A stretch of 64,000 bases of DNA, from positions 310,001-374,000 of the forward strand of contig WACJ01000182.1 of the NCBI GenBank assembly GCA_008973525.1. The letters are read 5' to 3'. This document shows positions 22,861 through 33,362 of this stretch, in pieces. Position 1 is the first letter of the stretch. Every line of letters starts with the position of its first letter. Below the pieces are notes generated by a model, which saw only the letters and a list, made by a program, of their open reading frames with translations, was not told where the DNA came from and ran no database searches. A program made the translations under genes and the position numbers. Origin of the DNA: Stenopsyche tienmushanensis (taxonomy: Eukaryota; Arthropoda; Insecta; Trichoptera; Stenopsychidae).

Positions 22861-23024
22861 TTCAAATCAGTATACCCTATCATATATGGAAAGCAAAGAA
22901 AAATCATTAAATGATAAATCCCTTCCTCCGATGTAAATTATCTATGTACAATATCATTTTTGATAAATATGGATTAACTTATTATAAGTACTTCTAATGA
23001 TATTAACGTATTTGTAACGTTAGA

Positions 23025-23093
23025 CATAGCCGTGATGAGGGTATGAAACGCCGGTGGCAAGTATTTAATTTGCACCCCACTACCACTGCTATT
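23025..23093. repeat. Short inverted-repeat pair, hAT-like ends
   Basis: ATAGCCGTGATGAGGG at the left and, inverted, ATAGCAGTGGTAGTGGGGTG at the right enclose about 35 bp. Such ends resemble CAG..GGGGTG hAT termini. The unit is very short and unique in the window, so it may be a remnant or chance. Confidence 0.3.
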
Positions 23094-23153
23094 ATAAATG
23101 CAATATATTAAATATTATTATAATTTATATTTTAAAATAATTTAAGAAGAGTG

Positions 23154-23583
23154 ATCGGGATTTTCAATAGTTTAAGAAATTTTAGGAATAAAACTCGTAA
23201 AATTCCCGATTTCCTGACAAATGATTTATTTCTGTCGCTGCAGATGAATACTTATATACTATAATACTTTAATGTGATTCGTAATTATATTACGGAGGAT
23301 TACAATAATTCTGAAGCCCGTATCTATTATATTTCATATTGATATTCCCATTATTAGAGTTGAGGTGTAGTAAATACATCACCGGTAGGGAAAGGTTAAT
23401 ATAACAATTTGAAAAACATATATACTGTATATATGCATACATAGATTAGATAGTTACTGCCGCTAAGCGTCACCTAAGCACGCCAATTAGTAGTTACGCC
23501 ACTGTTTTCAAGCGTCCAGATTTTGACGAGAATTTTGTTGAAGTGTACGATTTCTGTTAGATAAAAATTATATCAACTTCGAG
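23154..23583 (-). mobile_element. hAT-A internal fragment
   Basis: Read inverted, it matches 8110-8520 in order: GATTTCTGTTAGATAAAAAT inverted edge, CTTGAAAACAGTGGCGTAAC, ATCACCGGTAGGGAAAGG block, and CTGCAGCGACAGAAATAAAT. The terminal repeats are missing at both ends and the right-hand CCCGGG region is deleted to GGGATTTTCAATAG. Confidence 0.75.
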
Positions 23584-23667
23584 TGATCACATGCGCTCTG
23601 AGCGCGGGGAAGAAAATAGCTAGATTTTATAACTCATTTTTTACCTTATATCCCGCGAGCCACCTAT

Positions 23668-24092
23668 GTAAGTAAAAGAGGCCGGAGTGGCCGCAGAACC
23701 TATATGTCTAATCGGTCCGCTTTTCGGACCGCTGATTTAACGAATGAATACCTTGTGATCGGACGCCGTACTTGAACATGTCTACAAAACGTTTACGAAC
23801 ATTCATTACAAAACGAAATTGTCCGAAGAAGTCGATCGGATGGGTTGTTGAAATTTTAAAATCGGTCAAAAATTCGGCCCATAGTTTAAGCGATAATGAA
23901 AAAAAGGACAACTCGGTATATATTATAAAAACGGACAGAGTCAATCAGCGTTGATAAATGTAATGTAGGATGGTCAAGTAAAATAAAAACCATGTGCAAC
24001 TCTTGACCGAGTGGGTATTTTGCGTTTTGCGCCCCAAGTCCATTTGCGCCCGTGACGAGCGCCTGCTTTGCCATGCTCTTATTACGACCCTG
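23668..24092 (-). mobile_element. Family D copy, minus orientation
   Basis: Inverted, the element starts CAGGGTCGTAATAAGAGCAT at 24092, followed by GGCAAAGCAGGCGCTCGT, a GGGGCGCAAAACGC block and the palindrome CGGTCCGAAAAGCGGACCG at about 23713-23731. It stops near GGCCTCTTTTACTTAC at 23668, so the far end is missing. Confidence 0.65.
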
Positions 24093-25135
24093 ACGTTAGA
24101 AATAATCATATTCTTAATTAACTCAGCCTGTAAATAGATGATACTGTCAATTTACAATTTATATTAGATTGTCCGATGGATTCTCGAAGCGATTTCATGT
24201 TTAAAATTAGATATGAGATAGTATTGACCTCTCGTTTGCGATGCTATCTTTGTTTGAAAATACTTGAATTTCCATAATATTATGATTACTTTTTTTTTTG
24301 CTCTGGCTTAAAGTTGGATGCAAACCAAAAACATGCATAAAAAATATAATATTAGATCATTTGTATGTCGGTCGTGTGTTATTTAATTTATCCCCTTGTT
24401 TTATATGGTAGTCGTACCGTGAATTTGGCACGATTTTCTGAATACAATCAGATAAATCTCATCGGGTGACATAATGCAAAACGAGGAATGCAAAACTGCT
24501 CAGCAACCTGTTTATGATATCATTCTTAAATATAATTGAACATTCTTATACTTTGACACGATTTAAATCATTTCAGTAATAACAATGTCGATATGTGATG
24601 GTGGGGTGGCGGTACTTTTAATAATTTTATGGCGATTTATTAGAATTTGCAGCGAAATGGCGTATACTGTTGTCCCGCTCGCACTTGCAATTATGGCTCT
24701 AATGCGCGCACGTCTGTCCCGACAGAAATGTGTTAATATGCTTAATTGCGAAACAAAACAATTTAAATAATTACGATTCAGATCAAAAATGGCGTGGGTT
24801 GCTTTGTATCGCCTTTCATCCTTTTTAATATGGCTTTTTTTATTTGCGATTAAAATATTATATGAATTATATAGGCATTATAACATTTTAAGGACTTGAA
24901 TATTGTATTTTGAAGATAAATTAATATTGATTCATGGGTAATTTTAACGGTCTCAGGTGTGAACGGCGTTTAAATCCAATTACAGATTTCAATAAAATAT
25001 AGACTCAGTAAATTCCATTTCAAATATTTTTATTGGGCGCTCTCAGGGGCAGAGTCCCCGGGCGACTCCCCGCCCTCATGTGCTAGTCGGGATGTCCGCG
25101 CTAGCGCACGGGTGCGTTCTTCTATTGGGCCGTGA
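24093..25135. other. Unique sequence; GC-rich edge next to an LTR
   Basis: The AT-rich part has no recognisable feature apart from a 61-codon frame at 24585-24770 with no known motif. Bases 25035-25135 are markedly GC-rich and adjoin the LTR end at 25136. On the minus strand they would follow the LTR and begin TCACGGCCCAATAG. They may be the start of the retrotransposon's untranslated leader, but I cannot match a primer-binding site to a tRNA with confidence. Confidence 0.35.
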
Positions 25136-25482
25136 TGTTGCTGAACGAATGGATAGGAATAGACGGGCGTTGAATAGAAATACTTTCTTCTCTAAATAAC
25201 TATTTATTCCACACGAGAGAGAGAGAGAGAGAAAGAGAGATCTGGCTGCAGGAGGGACGACCTCCCGCAGCCAAGGCTAACAGACAACTCTTCCGACTCC
25301 CGCATCCTGCGCACCACTACCCAATCGGCAACGGTGCACGCGCAAGAAGCGATCAGTCTGTATACAGGTGCAATGTCTCCGCAGGGACACAATAGATGGC
25401 GCTGTTAAAATAATACATTGCATCTGAAGAGAGATGGAAGATGTCGTTGTTAACAGCGGGATGGTAAATTGTCCACGCTACA
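25136..25482 (-). mobile_element. LTR of a retrotransposon
   Basis: On the minus strand the segment starts TGTAGCGTGGACAATTTACC and ends GTTCAGCAACA, so it has the TGT...ACA ends of retroviral-type LTRs. It is much richer in GC than its flanks, holds the GCGCCATCTATTG word seen in many insect LTRs, and has an AATAAA signal (minus strand, about 25205-25210) about 70 bases before its end. The bases outside the two ends (CGTGA and ATTCA) do not form a target duplication, so it is more likely one LTR of a truncated element than a clean solo LTR. Superfamily (Gypsy or other) is not determined. Confidence 0.6.
25214..25241. repeat. GA microsatellite
   Basis: An uninterrupted run of GA dinucleotides followed by AAAGAGAGA lies within the LTR, just upstream of its poly-A signal on the minus strand. 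Confidence 0.9.
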
Positions 25483-25751
25483 ATTCAATAATCATAATGT
25501 CAATTCTTTCGTCAAGTTTAAGCCTATTTGTATGCTTTATTATCGCAAAAGTTTTAACAACTACATCGTTTCTATCTGTATTATCGTCTTCTGAATGTTG
25601 AATCAGATTTACACTTTGATTTAACTCACTTTATAAAATTTTACAGCTTTTCGTTGATGGCATTACTTATTAGATGGGTGAATGAATGATTTTCATACAG
25701 ATCGTAAAACGTTTTTATGCTGTTGAGGAGCATCGACATACATGTATGTCC

Positions 25752-26250
25752 GAATTCTCATGTCCCAAAAAGAGCACTCTTGCACATTGAAGCTCGGAGA
25801 CAGACAGAGAAAGAGAGAACTTAGCGCAGTTCGGGAGACTAAGACGGATAGCGTCCTCACATGCATCGCATGATTGTATAGATCGTTAAGCCCAAATTTA
25901 TCGACTTATAATGATTTCGATTTCAAGTGTGTTATTTGTTTACGCAAAGAAACGACCGAATATTGTGTGTTATCGAGAGTGTTTGTCTATTTAACTGCTT
26001 GCTTTTCTTCTCTGCGTGTTGAATGAGTCTTTGTTCAATTATCATTTCCTTCTAAAGGAGGAGCAAATGAATCGATTTTTTGTGCATTGTTTATGTAAAG
26101 AAATGACATGGTCTTGTATTCACTATCAAGTGTTCATTTACAATTGAAGATTGTCTTACGCTGATTAGGAGCTGACAGAAAGTAATCGGCGTAAAGCGAT
26201 TATGACATCAACGACTTCATCGATTTTAAATTTGCTCGCTCCTCAACAGG
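25752..26250 (-). mobile_element. piggyBac-like MITE (family C), rearranged
   Basis: Inverted family C sequence runs from AAAGAGCACTCTTGCACATT (25779) through GAGACAGACAGAGAAAGAG, TATAGATCGTTAAGCCC and TTGTGTGTTATCGAGAGTGT. A second, more decayed copy of the last blocks follows at about 26065-26150. The right end GCTCGCTCCTCAACAGG adjoins TTAA at 26251-26254 and matches the inverted left end of the copy at 7598. The element therefore has an internal duplication. Confidence 0.6.
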
Positions 26251-26254
26251 TTAA

Positions 26255-28002
26255 CCCTACTTCTGACACCAATGTAATGTGATGCAGGAGCGCCCGCATC
26301 ATAGAATCTCCGCGCTGTTTTCCGTTATACACATGCACTTTAAGAAATACGGTCATTAACTCAGTAAGGGTTTAGGGCAAAGAGGTGTTATTTATCCTAC
26401 GTTATAATTCAATAGATTAATTATTAACCTTATACAAAATCCATTGAATATCGGATCATTGACACAAACAAAAAGGATGTATTACTGTAAAAGGATTTCG
26501 AAAGATGGATTTTCCTTCGTAAACATAGACGATTTTTACTAAAATGACAATTTTTAATACTAAATTTAATACATTCATCGTTATTTCATTTGCGATTCAA
26601 AGCGATTTGATGACTTTAAAAGGAAATTAGATATTGATTCGTAGTCTTTAGATAGAAACTCGGTCGTTTTGAGCAACTAAAACAATACAGTCTATTTTAT
26701 TATGCTTGTATAGTTGTCGTAAAATACGTATTAATATTTTTACGTCCTCGGTCGGTGACATTTATCGCATCCCTCGCAAATTATAACCCAGTAAACACGA
26801 AGATAATTCGATTCGAAGGAAGAGCTTTCCTTCGATTTTGCTCATTTATTTCGCATAAAAGATTTTACGCCGGTATATTTTAATCTCTTGACGTTTATTG
26901 CGAATAAATTCGACAACGTCCTTCGTCGAGTTTATTGTTTCGGATCTTCGATGAAAATATACATGTTTATGCGGCTGCAGTTGCGTATTCATCAACTATA
27001 ATGCAGATACTGACGATCGTTTTAAAGTAGAGCCAAGATGCTAATTGGATTAGCTTGAACTATGAAACATCCAGAATTTCGGCATGCAAATTTCTAACAT
27101 CTGCAACGGAAGCTAATGTGACTGAATAAATTATTTAATTACGAAAAGTGCATAAATTTGAGCTTGCTTGAATCATACTTTCCCCGGCTCCGATGCTATT
27201 TTTCTCATCTCAAGGAAAAACAACTCAGTCACGTGAATTTAATTATCGGTTATTCATGTGGTTTTGAATCATCAGCATTTAAATGATAATGTTAAATCAT
27301 GCATTATCTTTATTAATTCATGCATACAAAATCATCGACGACTTGTTGAAGTTGATTATGAATAAATATAAATTATTAGCATGTATCAGACATAACTAGG
27401 TAGAAATCGCTAATATGTGTATAACAATGAAAGAAAGAAAACCACATAAACACAAATGAATCATCATTTTAAAACGCGTGATTCAGCTTAATGGCACAAA
27501 CATAATCGATGAATATTTCGCGACTTTCGTTAACGGGGTTAATCTATTGTAGTTTGAACTCGGAAGCTATTTTCAGTATAGGCGCCGTCGTTTCTTTTGC
27601 GTAGCTTCGAATGAAATCTCTATAAAAATATCCGAATCCGGTTGAAGCCAATTCGGAACCGGTTATTGGGATAACTCATTATTTTATTTTTTAGCTTCGG
27701 GAACCGAATAGAAAGAGTTCATGAACGCCCACCCTCGACATTATATGTTGACGACGTGGCTTTCGTCGTATCTATACGATTGTTGCTATGAATTCTTTCG
27801 TAATGAATCATGCTATCGGTCAAGTTCTTTGACCTGTCGTTATCATCAGCTCGATGGCTAGATTTAGAACTTTGAAAAGCTCTTACATCAACCTGCCGAT
27901 AATTACGTCAACCCGATTACATTACCCAAGTCAATAACATATGTTTTATTTCAATTCTATTGGATTGATCCAAAAGTTTGTATGTATTTCTTCAATCAAT
28001 TA
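26255..28002. other. Unique AT-rich sequence, no gene recognised
   Basis: No coding domain seen. One hairpin is listed separately. The sequence has several ATTA-type homeodomain words, which are expected by chance in AT-rich DNA. Confidence 0.35.
26903..26936. repeat. Hairpin with 12-bp stem
   Basis: AATAAATTCGAC pairs with GTCGAGTTTATT (one mismatch, G-T in RNA) around the loop AACGTCCTTC. It lies in unique sequence. It is too short for a typical miRNA precursor but could be an RNA or protein-binding hairpin. Confidence 0.4.
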
Positions 28003-28316
28003 TACAGGTTGTTTTGCACATAGGACCGACACATTTTTTTTTTTTTTGGGTTAAGGGGGTATTTTTTATGTTTCACACACAAGCCCAATATCCTAAGTAT
28101 AAGGGTTGTCGAAATAGATTTTTTTGTATTTTGCAATGTATTTTTGATCTAATTAAATCATTATTTTATGCAATTGGTTCAAATGAAATTACTTCTGAGC
28201 TTCTAAAATCACATTAGATGTACAAACGAATAAGAAATGTCAACTTCTAAATCAGTTAAAAAAAAATATACTAACGACTATTTTGAACTTAATTTTAAAA
28301 AGTTCTCTAGACTAGC

Positions 28317-28530
28317 AGTTCTTAAAGTGGGGTACACAAAAATATAAAAAATACATTTATCTATACTTGAACGCGATATTTTCGTAGAAATATTGATTGA
28401 GAAATGCTTGTTTGTTGGAAAAATTAAGTCTCAAGAACTATGTAAAATATTGGGACGGGGTAAAGGTTTGGGCTACAGTTTGCAAAAAAAAATATTCAAG
28501 AGGGGATTCGCAAAAAAAAATTTGCTCAAG
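28317..28530 (+). mobile_element. Possible hAT end inserted in family B
   Basis: CAGTTCTTAAAGTGGGGTAC closely resembles the CAG.GGTTCTCAAAGTGGGGT ends of one large hAT group. The following DNA has repeated TTCAAGAGGGG/CTCAAGAGGGC words near 28495-28535. No matching right terminus or target duplication was found. Confidence 0.4.
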
Positions 28531-28725
28531 AGGGCCTAGACAAGGAAACTCAGTGGTGTCAGATCAGGAGAACGTGCAAGCCTCTGAATAGGGCACGTCT
28601 CTTGATAAAGAAATCCGGTGGTGTCAGGTCTGGAGACTATGCGAGCCACAGAATAGGGCACGTCCCCAGGCAACGAAATCCAGTGGTGTCAGGTCTGGAT
28701 ACTATGCGAGCCACGGAATAGGGTT
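28530..28725 (-). pseudogene. Tandemly triplicated DDE transposase motif (family B)
   Basis: A unit of about 66 bp is repeated three times, each with TGGTGTCAGRTCWGGAGA and GAATAGGGCACGTC or GAATAGGGTTGCC. On the minus strand every unit encodes SPDLTPL or a one-change variant, followed by DF, preceded by WLA or RLA. SPDLTPLDFFLWG is the hallmark around the last catalytic D of a large Tc1/mariner-related transposase group in insects. A single copy in family B at 60487-60530 reads RLIRSPDLTPLDFFV, so the tandem form is a local amplification. Stops and frameshifts show that it is not functional. Confidence 0.7.
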
Positions 28726-29149
28726 GCCAAAATAATTAATTTACACGACGGAGGTGCTCACAAAAGTAATTCTAATTGAAAGAAAAGGCCCTACCTTTAC
28801 AAAAATGAAAGAAGAAATGCTACTTCAGACAACTACATTTGAAACAAGGAAAAAGTATAGTGCGTGCATTTCAATATATTTTTTTAAAGACTTCACAAAA
28901 CCCTTACCCTGCCAAATAGCCAACTCTTCAAATTAACAACTTATCGAATGATTTCTTTGACATGTAGCATATCGTTGGAAACTAAGTTCAAAGTTGTTGT
29001 TAATTGGTTGTTTAAATAATTCAGAAGTTAATATCTCTCGTTCATGTGCACATTTTATGTGACTTTGGAAGCTCAGAAGTAATTTTCTTTAAATCAATTG
29101 CATACAATAATTTTGTCGTTGTGTTGAAATTGGATCCACGAAGTTTGCT

Positions 29150-31570
29150 GGCGAGTGTTGATGAGAAACTCAAACTTTTTGACGTTGAACTAAAAAATAT
29201 TTCTTAAATTCTTAATATGTCAACAAATTGCTTCAAGTTCATCTGCATCAAGTTTTTATTGCGTATAAAATTGCACATGTATAATATATTTACTGTATGC
29301 TTACATTGAATCAAAAATAGTAGAATTTTCATTAGATTTGCTATTTAAACATCGATTTTATGGTTTTCTAGTAGCTTATTCAATTATGAGGTAAAGAGTG
29401 ATGAAATTGCGAAGTTTAAATTAACAATTATATTTAAGGCAATTCTGTTTGTATGTCTTTAGAGAATTCTGAAGAAATTGCTTTAATTACTTAAACAAAC
29501 CATAACTTAATTACTGCATCTGTGGAGCAGAATCAGCTTCGTCGCGAAGGCATTCAACCAACGCCAACACCATTAATGGCTTGGTGTGCCAGTGGATGTA
29601 AATATATATAAATCTGGCTTGAAAATCTCGTTCTCCCGAGGAAATTAAGTTCCTCGAATATATTTTCAGGAGTAATCAATTGTCGTTCTAATCCCGCGTT
29701 TCCTGTGTAAGAGCTTTGGAGGAGGAGCGATTGTTTTCCTGGTGTGCCGTACTGATAACGAGGTTGTTAAATTTTATTGTTCCGAGGATTCCTTTTAGGG
29801 AAATCCTTTGTTCCTTTCGTTAATTGCGAATAGTTTCCCTATTCCAGTGGATTCCTGTGGAAATGTATTTAAATCCTGAGAGATCATCTAATAAGCTTGC
29901 TCCAGGAAAGCTTCCGGTGAAAGCTGTGCTTTTAACCCGGAATAAACGTATTTTTCTGAAGCGAACCGATCTCGAGAGCTTAATTTATAGATCGATAAAA
30001 ATAATAATTTCAGAGATCGTTACTTTGATGATTATCACGTGTCACAATTCAAAATTTCAGCGTCAAAATATGGGGATTTACAACCGGGCGATTTATGGGC
30101 TCAGCGCTTATAGTTGGTTTATAAATATGAGACGCCATCACGATCGCATAGTTTATCTACGTTGTCAAAATTTGTGCTTCTCACAAAATGGAGATTTACG
30201 CCAATGGTCAGTGTGAAAGCTCTGGAATGTCTCAAAAATAGAGGAAGAATTTGTTTCCTGAAATACGGAAGCAGCGGTAGAATTTATATTTAAGGTTCGT
30301 AGCGAAATACGCCCACGGGAATAGACGGCTGTAATTTTATAGAGTTACCATGCTACATCCTTTTTTCAGCTGTTAAAAAAATATTTTTTTAAATTTTAAA
30401 TACAATACACTTTTCAGATAAAAATAACCAGATAGTGGAAAAAAATATCTATCGTATCAACAAATTTGAAAGATCGGAACTGTTGATATTTCCAATCAAT
30501 TGTCCTGATTTATTCTTAGTATATTTTTTTGCTTCTGGTAAATAAATACTGAGACGATTAATAAAGTAGGGCAAAACTGATTTGCAACCCACGATAAAAT
30601 TTAAAATAATGTTGATATAAAAACTTCTTAGATCCTCTGTTGTCTAAGAATTTCTTGTTCATCTTTATCTTTATTTAATATTATGTGAAAATCAATGTGC
30701 AACCACCATATAAAATTCTAAAAAGAAAACCTACGTTTAATAAAGAAGAAAAATCAGATTATCATGAATCGTTAACATTGCTTGTATGAAGTGGATCCCA
30801 CTTGACCCAAATAATTAATGAATCCGAGAATATAGTGAAAGACTTTAAGATATACGAGATTTGAAATGAGGCAAGACTTAGAAATATTGTTAAAAATAAA
30901 TGTCAAAATTCTCGAAGATTGCCAACGTTGCTTACTCGGTTAAATTAAGCCAACCTTGGTTAGATTAAATTAGGGAACATTAGGTCAGGTCAGTATTTTG
31001 CAAACATTCTCCTCTATAAACGCCTATATAATCCGGGAATTTGATCATTTCTATAATTAATTTTTAAATAATATGTTCTTTCAGAGACTTCATAAAATTA
31101 ATTGATTTTAAAATCAGAAATGTCATTGATCATTAATCATTGACATCTTTATTATATTTATGGTGTCATATTACGGATGTGCTAAACATTTCGAAACAAT
31201 TTATGTTGCTTGTTATTTTTTTTATTTTTTTCAGATCGCACAATTGCATTCCGGATGTGGTCAAACCACAATTAGTCCAGGATTATTTCACAATCATCAT
31301 TAAATTAACAATTGTTAAATTTCTGTATTACTACGAACTTAGCAACTGGAGGCTTATCTTTGTAATTCCTCAATTATAAGTAAATAAATATCATATGGTA
31401 TACTGATTGCGATTATAGTATTCACACATAATGATGCGAGAGATAGCCACATTATTCCTACAAAGCTAATTTCTTAACATTTTCAACAAATTTTGAAACC
31501 TGTAAATAAATATTATATTAATATTTTCCATACAAGACTGAAACTATGTTGTAGCTGCTTATAATAAATA
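29150..31570. other. Unique AT-rich sequence, no gene recognised
   Basis: The 130-codon frame at 29824-30216 is the longest here. It lacks recognisable domains and codon patterning, and I treat it as chance. Bases 30544-30615 hold a third partial copy of the repeat at 22.4-22.9 kb. A loosely TTAGG-like stretch lies at 30958-31000. Confidence 0.35.
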
Positions 31571-31619
31571 TTTTATGTATTTAATTTATTTTTTTGCGAA
31601 GGGGGGAATCTTCAAAAGA

Positions 31620-32346
31620 CACCACCATTCTGGTGGTAGTGTGAGGTTTTTACCCACTAAACCCCCCTCCTCTTCAGCTGCCACCCAGCTACTAATTAAG
31701 TATTGCACAAGAGTGGCAGCGATGTGTCCCTCACGGGCTCTCCATTTGTCTCTTTCCGAATGTCATTCTTCTGCTGTTGTTCGTCGTCTTGTACGTTCAA
31801 CATCCTTCTTCCGCCACATAGTACACGTCGTGTATTTGCACCACGCATTCTATGCCCTAGCATCTATTAACATTGAAGGTACCATGTTGCTAGGGGAAAG
31901 CGAACTGATTCCTAGCTCCTCCCGTAGGATGTCCCTTTCGTTGCTCAATGCTGGGCAGACAAATGTCGTATATGCAGCAGTCGTCGTACTCCGCTTCGCA
32001 GTGGTGGCACTTCGCAGTTGTCCCAATCGGGATCACCACGCCGCCATGATGCTTTGCTTAGCGTTATTCTTGTCTTCACCTTTCTGTATTTCCTGTCTTT
32101 CGTAGGTGAACAGGTCGATTGGCGGTATGGCAGTCAGTACCAGGACGGTGTCTTCCGACACTGTGTGATATGCAGCAACCATTCTGATTGCGCTTCTTCT
32201 CTGGAGTCTGGCCATGTTAAGCCTAGCCCTTTCAATTTGTATTTGGCCCATATCGGCGCGCCGTACAACAGTACTGAGTGCACTACCTCATTGTAGAGTC
32301 GCCTCCTGTTTGGGCCAATCAATGTTGGGCATCAACCTGGCCAGTA
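31620..32346 (-). pseudogene. R1/jockey-type non-LTR retrotransposon, ORF2 3' end
   Basis: Read on the minus strand from 32346, the conceptual product contains LMPNI..P, then RRLYNEVVHSVLLYGAPIWA, a typical thumb-region motif of R1/jockey-clade reverse transcriptases. It continues RRSAIRMVAAYHTVSEDTVL and IPPIDLFTYER, which match the same group. After a frameshift near 32040 comes a stretch with AAYTTFVCPALSNERDILRE and SPSNMVPSML, the region of the C-terminal CCHC-type zinc finger, with one cysteine lost. The palm and endonuclease domains are absent, as in 5'-truncated copies. Plus-strand frames of 176 and 92 codons here are antisense shadows. Confidence 0.75.
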
Positions 32347-32469
32347 ATCATATTTTCTTTCAAATATTACATGCGTTCTCATAGAAACACAAACGACCCG
32401 ATCAGTCTTCAGTGAATTAGTAAAATTTAAATAACCCACCTGATCAATCTTCTTCAGACAACTTCGTTT

Positions 32470-32660
32470 ATAAAGAGAGTTCGCAATCGTTCTGTAGACG
32501 CGTTCAAGTTCAAGTATGACGTTACGATCGCGAAACGCTCATTCGTCATATCAGCGGTCCGAAAAGCGGACTGATTGGACACACAGACCTTGTGACCACA
32601 CCGTCTTCTTTTAGGACTTTTTCTATGATATGCATAATTACGAAAGCTTCCTCAAAGGCT
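32470..32660 (+). mobile_element. Family D internal fragment
   Basis: Bases share AGTTCGCAATCGTTCTGTAG, GCTCATTCGTCATATCAGC, the palindrome CGGTCCGAAAAGCGGAC and ACACAGACCTTGTGACCAC with the other family D copies. Both termini are missing. Confidence 0.65.
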
Positions 32661-33104
32661 AACTTATGTAGATGACTCGCACCAAATGAGGTCCACAACG
32701 AGCCTAGGTATTCACCCTTTTCATAAAAACTACATATTTAAATATTTTACTAATCTATGCTGCTATCTTAGCTGGTTTTTTAGTTTTAAACTACAAAATC
32801 TATCTATTTTTTCCCTGCGCACCTTGATGGGGCTTTGCTAGCTTCGGTCTAGCTTCGGGCTGGCATGCTCCCTAATAATGGGACTAATAAACAGCTCGAG
32901 TCAGTTGAGGATGGATGATGGTGGATCTCTAGTCGATGAACTTCAAAAACGATGTCTTCTCCTTAACATCTTTATTGTCCCCACTTCGGACAGGCTGCGA
33001 CTGCGAGGCGTAACATGAAGCTCGGAGCAGGAGAGATCTGTTCTCAGCCGAATCTCAAGCTGCTAGCTCAATCTCAAAAATGTCCTGTATGGTGACCTGT
33101 ATTT

Positions 33105-33112
33105 CTTTTATA
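33105..33112 (-). promoter_or_regulatory. TATA box
   Basis: TATAAAAG on the minus strand, preceded by CAAG. Expected transcription start is about 30 bases downstream, near 33080. Its position between the heat-shock elements and an AATAAA signal is what makes it more than a chance AT-rich match. Confidence 0.5.
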
Positions 33113-33231
33113 CTTGGTTAAATGCTCCCCTTGTAGCGATCTCTCTGGGAGGCAATTTCATTGACCAGTTGCTATGGAATTTTAATGGTAATTGACGCTG
33201 CTCTTATCACTGAAACGTTATTGTGCCACGC

Positions 33232-33244
33232 TTCTAGAACGTTC
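33232..33244. promoter_or_regulatory. Perfect heat-shock element
   Basis: TTCTAGAACGTTC is TTCnnGAAnnTTC, the three-unit consensus for heat-shock factor trimers, with a further GA after it. It lies 120 bp upstream of the TATA box on the minus strand. Confidence 0.55.
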
Positions 33245-33325
33245 GATCAATTGTATTGTTTAGAAAACAAGTTATAAATTTAATGGCCCATCGCCCTTAT
33301 CGATACTAGGGAATGCTAGTTCTAC

Positions 33326-33338
33326 TTCCAGAAAGTTC
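33326..33338. promoter_or_regulatory. Perfect heat-shock element
   Basis: TTCCAGAAAGTTC is also TTCnnGAAnnTTC. The element and its flank (GATCATTCGTATGCTTTGTA, then AACAAGT) resemble the 33232 element and its flank (GATCAATTGTATTGTTTAGA), so the two arose as a tandem duplication of about 94 bp. Confidence 0.55.
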
Positions 33339-33362
33339 GATCATTCGTATGCTTTGTAAACA

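Larger units (their letters stand above)
28003..29130. mobile_element. Family B DNA transposon, long copy with inverted arms
   Basis: The left end is TATACAGGTTGTTTTGCACA, followed by GTTTCACACACAAGCCC and the inner block ATGCAATTGGTTCAAATG and ACTTCTGAGCTTCTAAA (28160-28215). The same inner block returns inverted at about 29055-29110, so the element has long inverted arms. Between them are a hAT-like insertion (28317 onward), a minus-strand transposase motif array (28530-28725) and CCCTTACCCTGCCAAATAG, which is shared with the 60.6-kb copy. The right terminus is not clear. Confidence 0.6.
32860..33362 (-). mobile_element. Probable LTR with TATA box, poly-A signal and heat-shock elements
   Basis: On the minus strand the order is: two heat-shock-type elements, CAAGTATAAAAGAAATACAG (TATA box), a GC-richer transcribed-looking stretch, GGGGACAATAAAGATG (poly-A signal, 32971-32976), and about 90 bases of downstream sequence. 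A TATA box about 135 bases before an AATAAA, in a 500-bp GC-richer unit, is the U3-R-U5 layout of an LTR. A possible start is TGTTTACAAAGC at 33362. No downstream gag/pol or second LTR was found, and exact ends are uncertain. An isolated promoter of a lost heat-shock gene is the alternative. Confidence 0.5.

Noticed and set aside
28530..28725. Direct repeats as a CRISPR array
   Set aside because: The repeats have no unique spacers and encode a transposase motif; the context is eukaryotic.
29824..30216. 130-codon frame as a possible exon
   Set aside because: No domain and no support from splice or promoter context; compatible with chance.
30958..31000. TTAGG-like words as interstitial telomere repeat
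   Set aside because: Only scattered, imperfect TTAGG words; no tandem register.
31575..32105. 176-codon plus-strand frame
   Set aside because: It is antisense to the R1/jockey-type ORF2 remnant, whose conserved motifs are on the minus strand.
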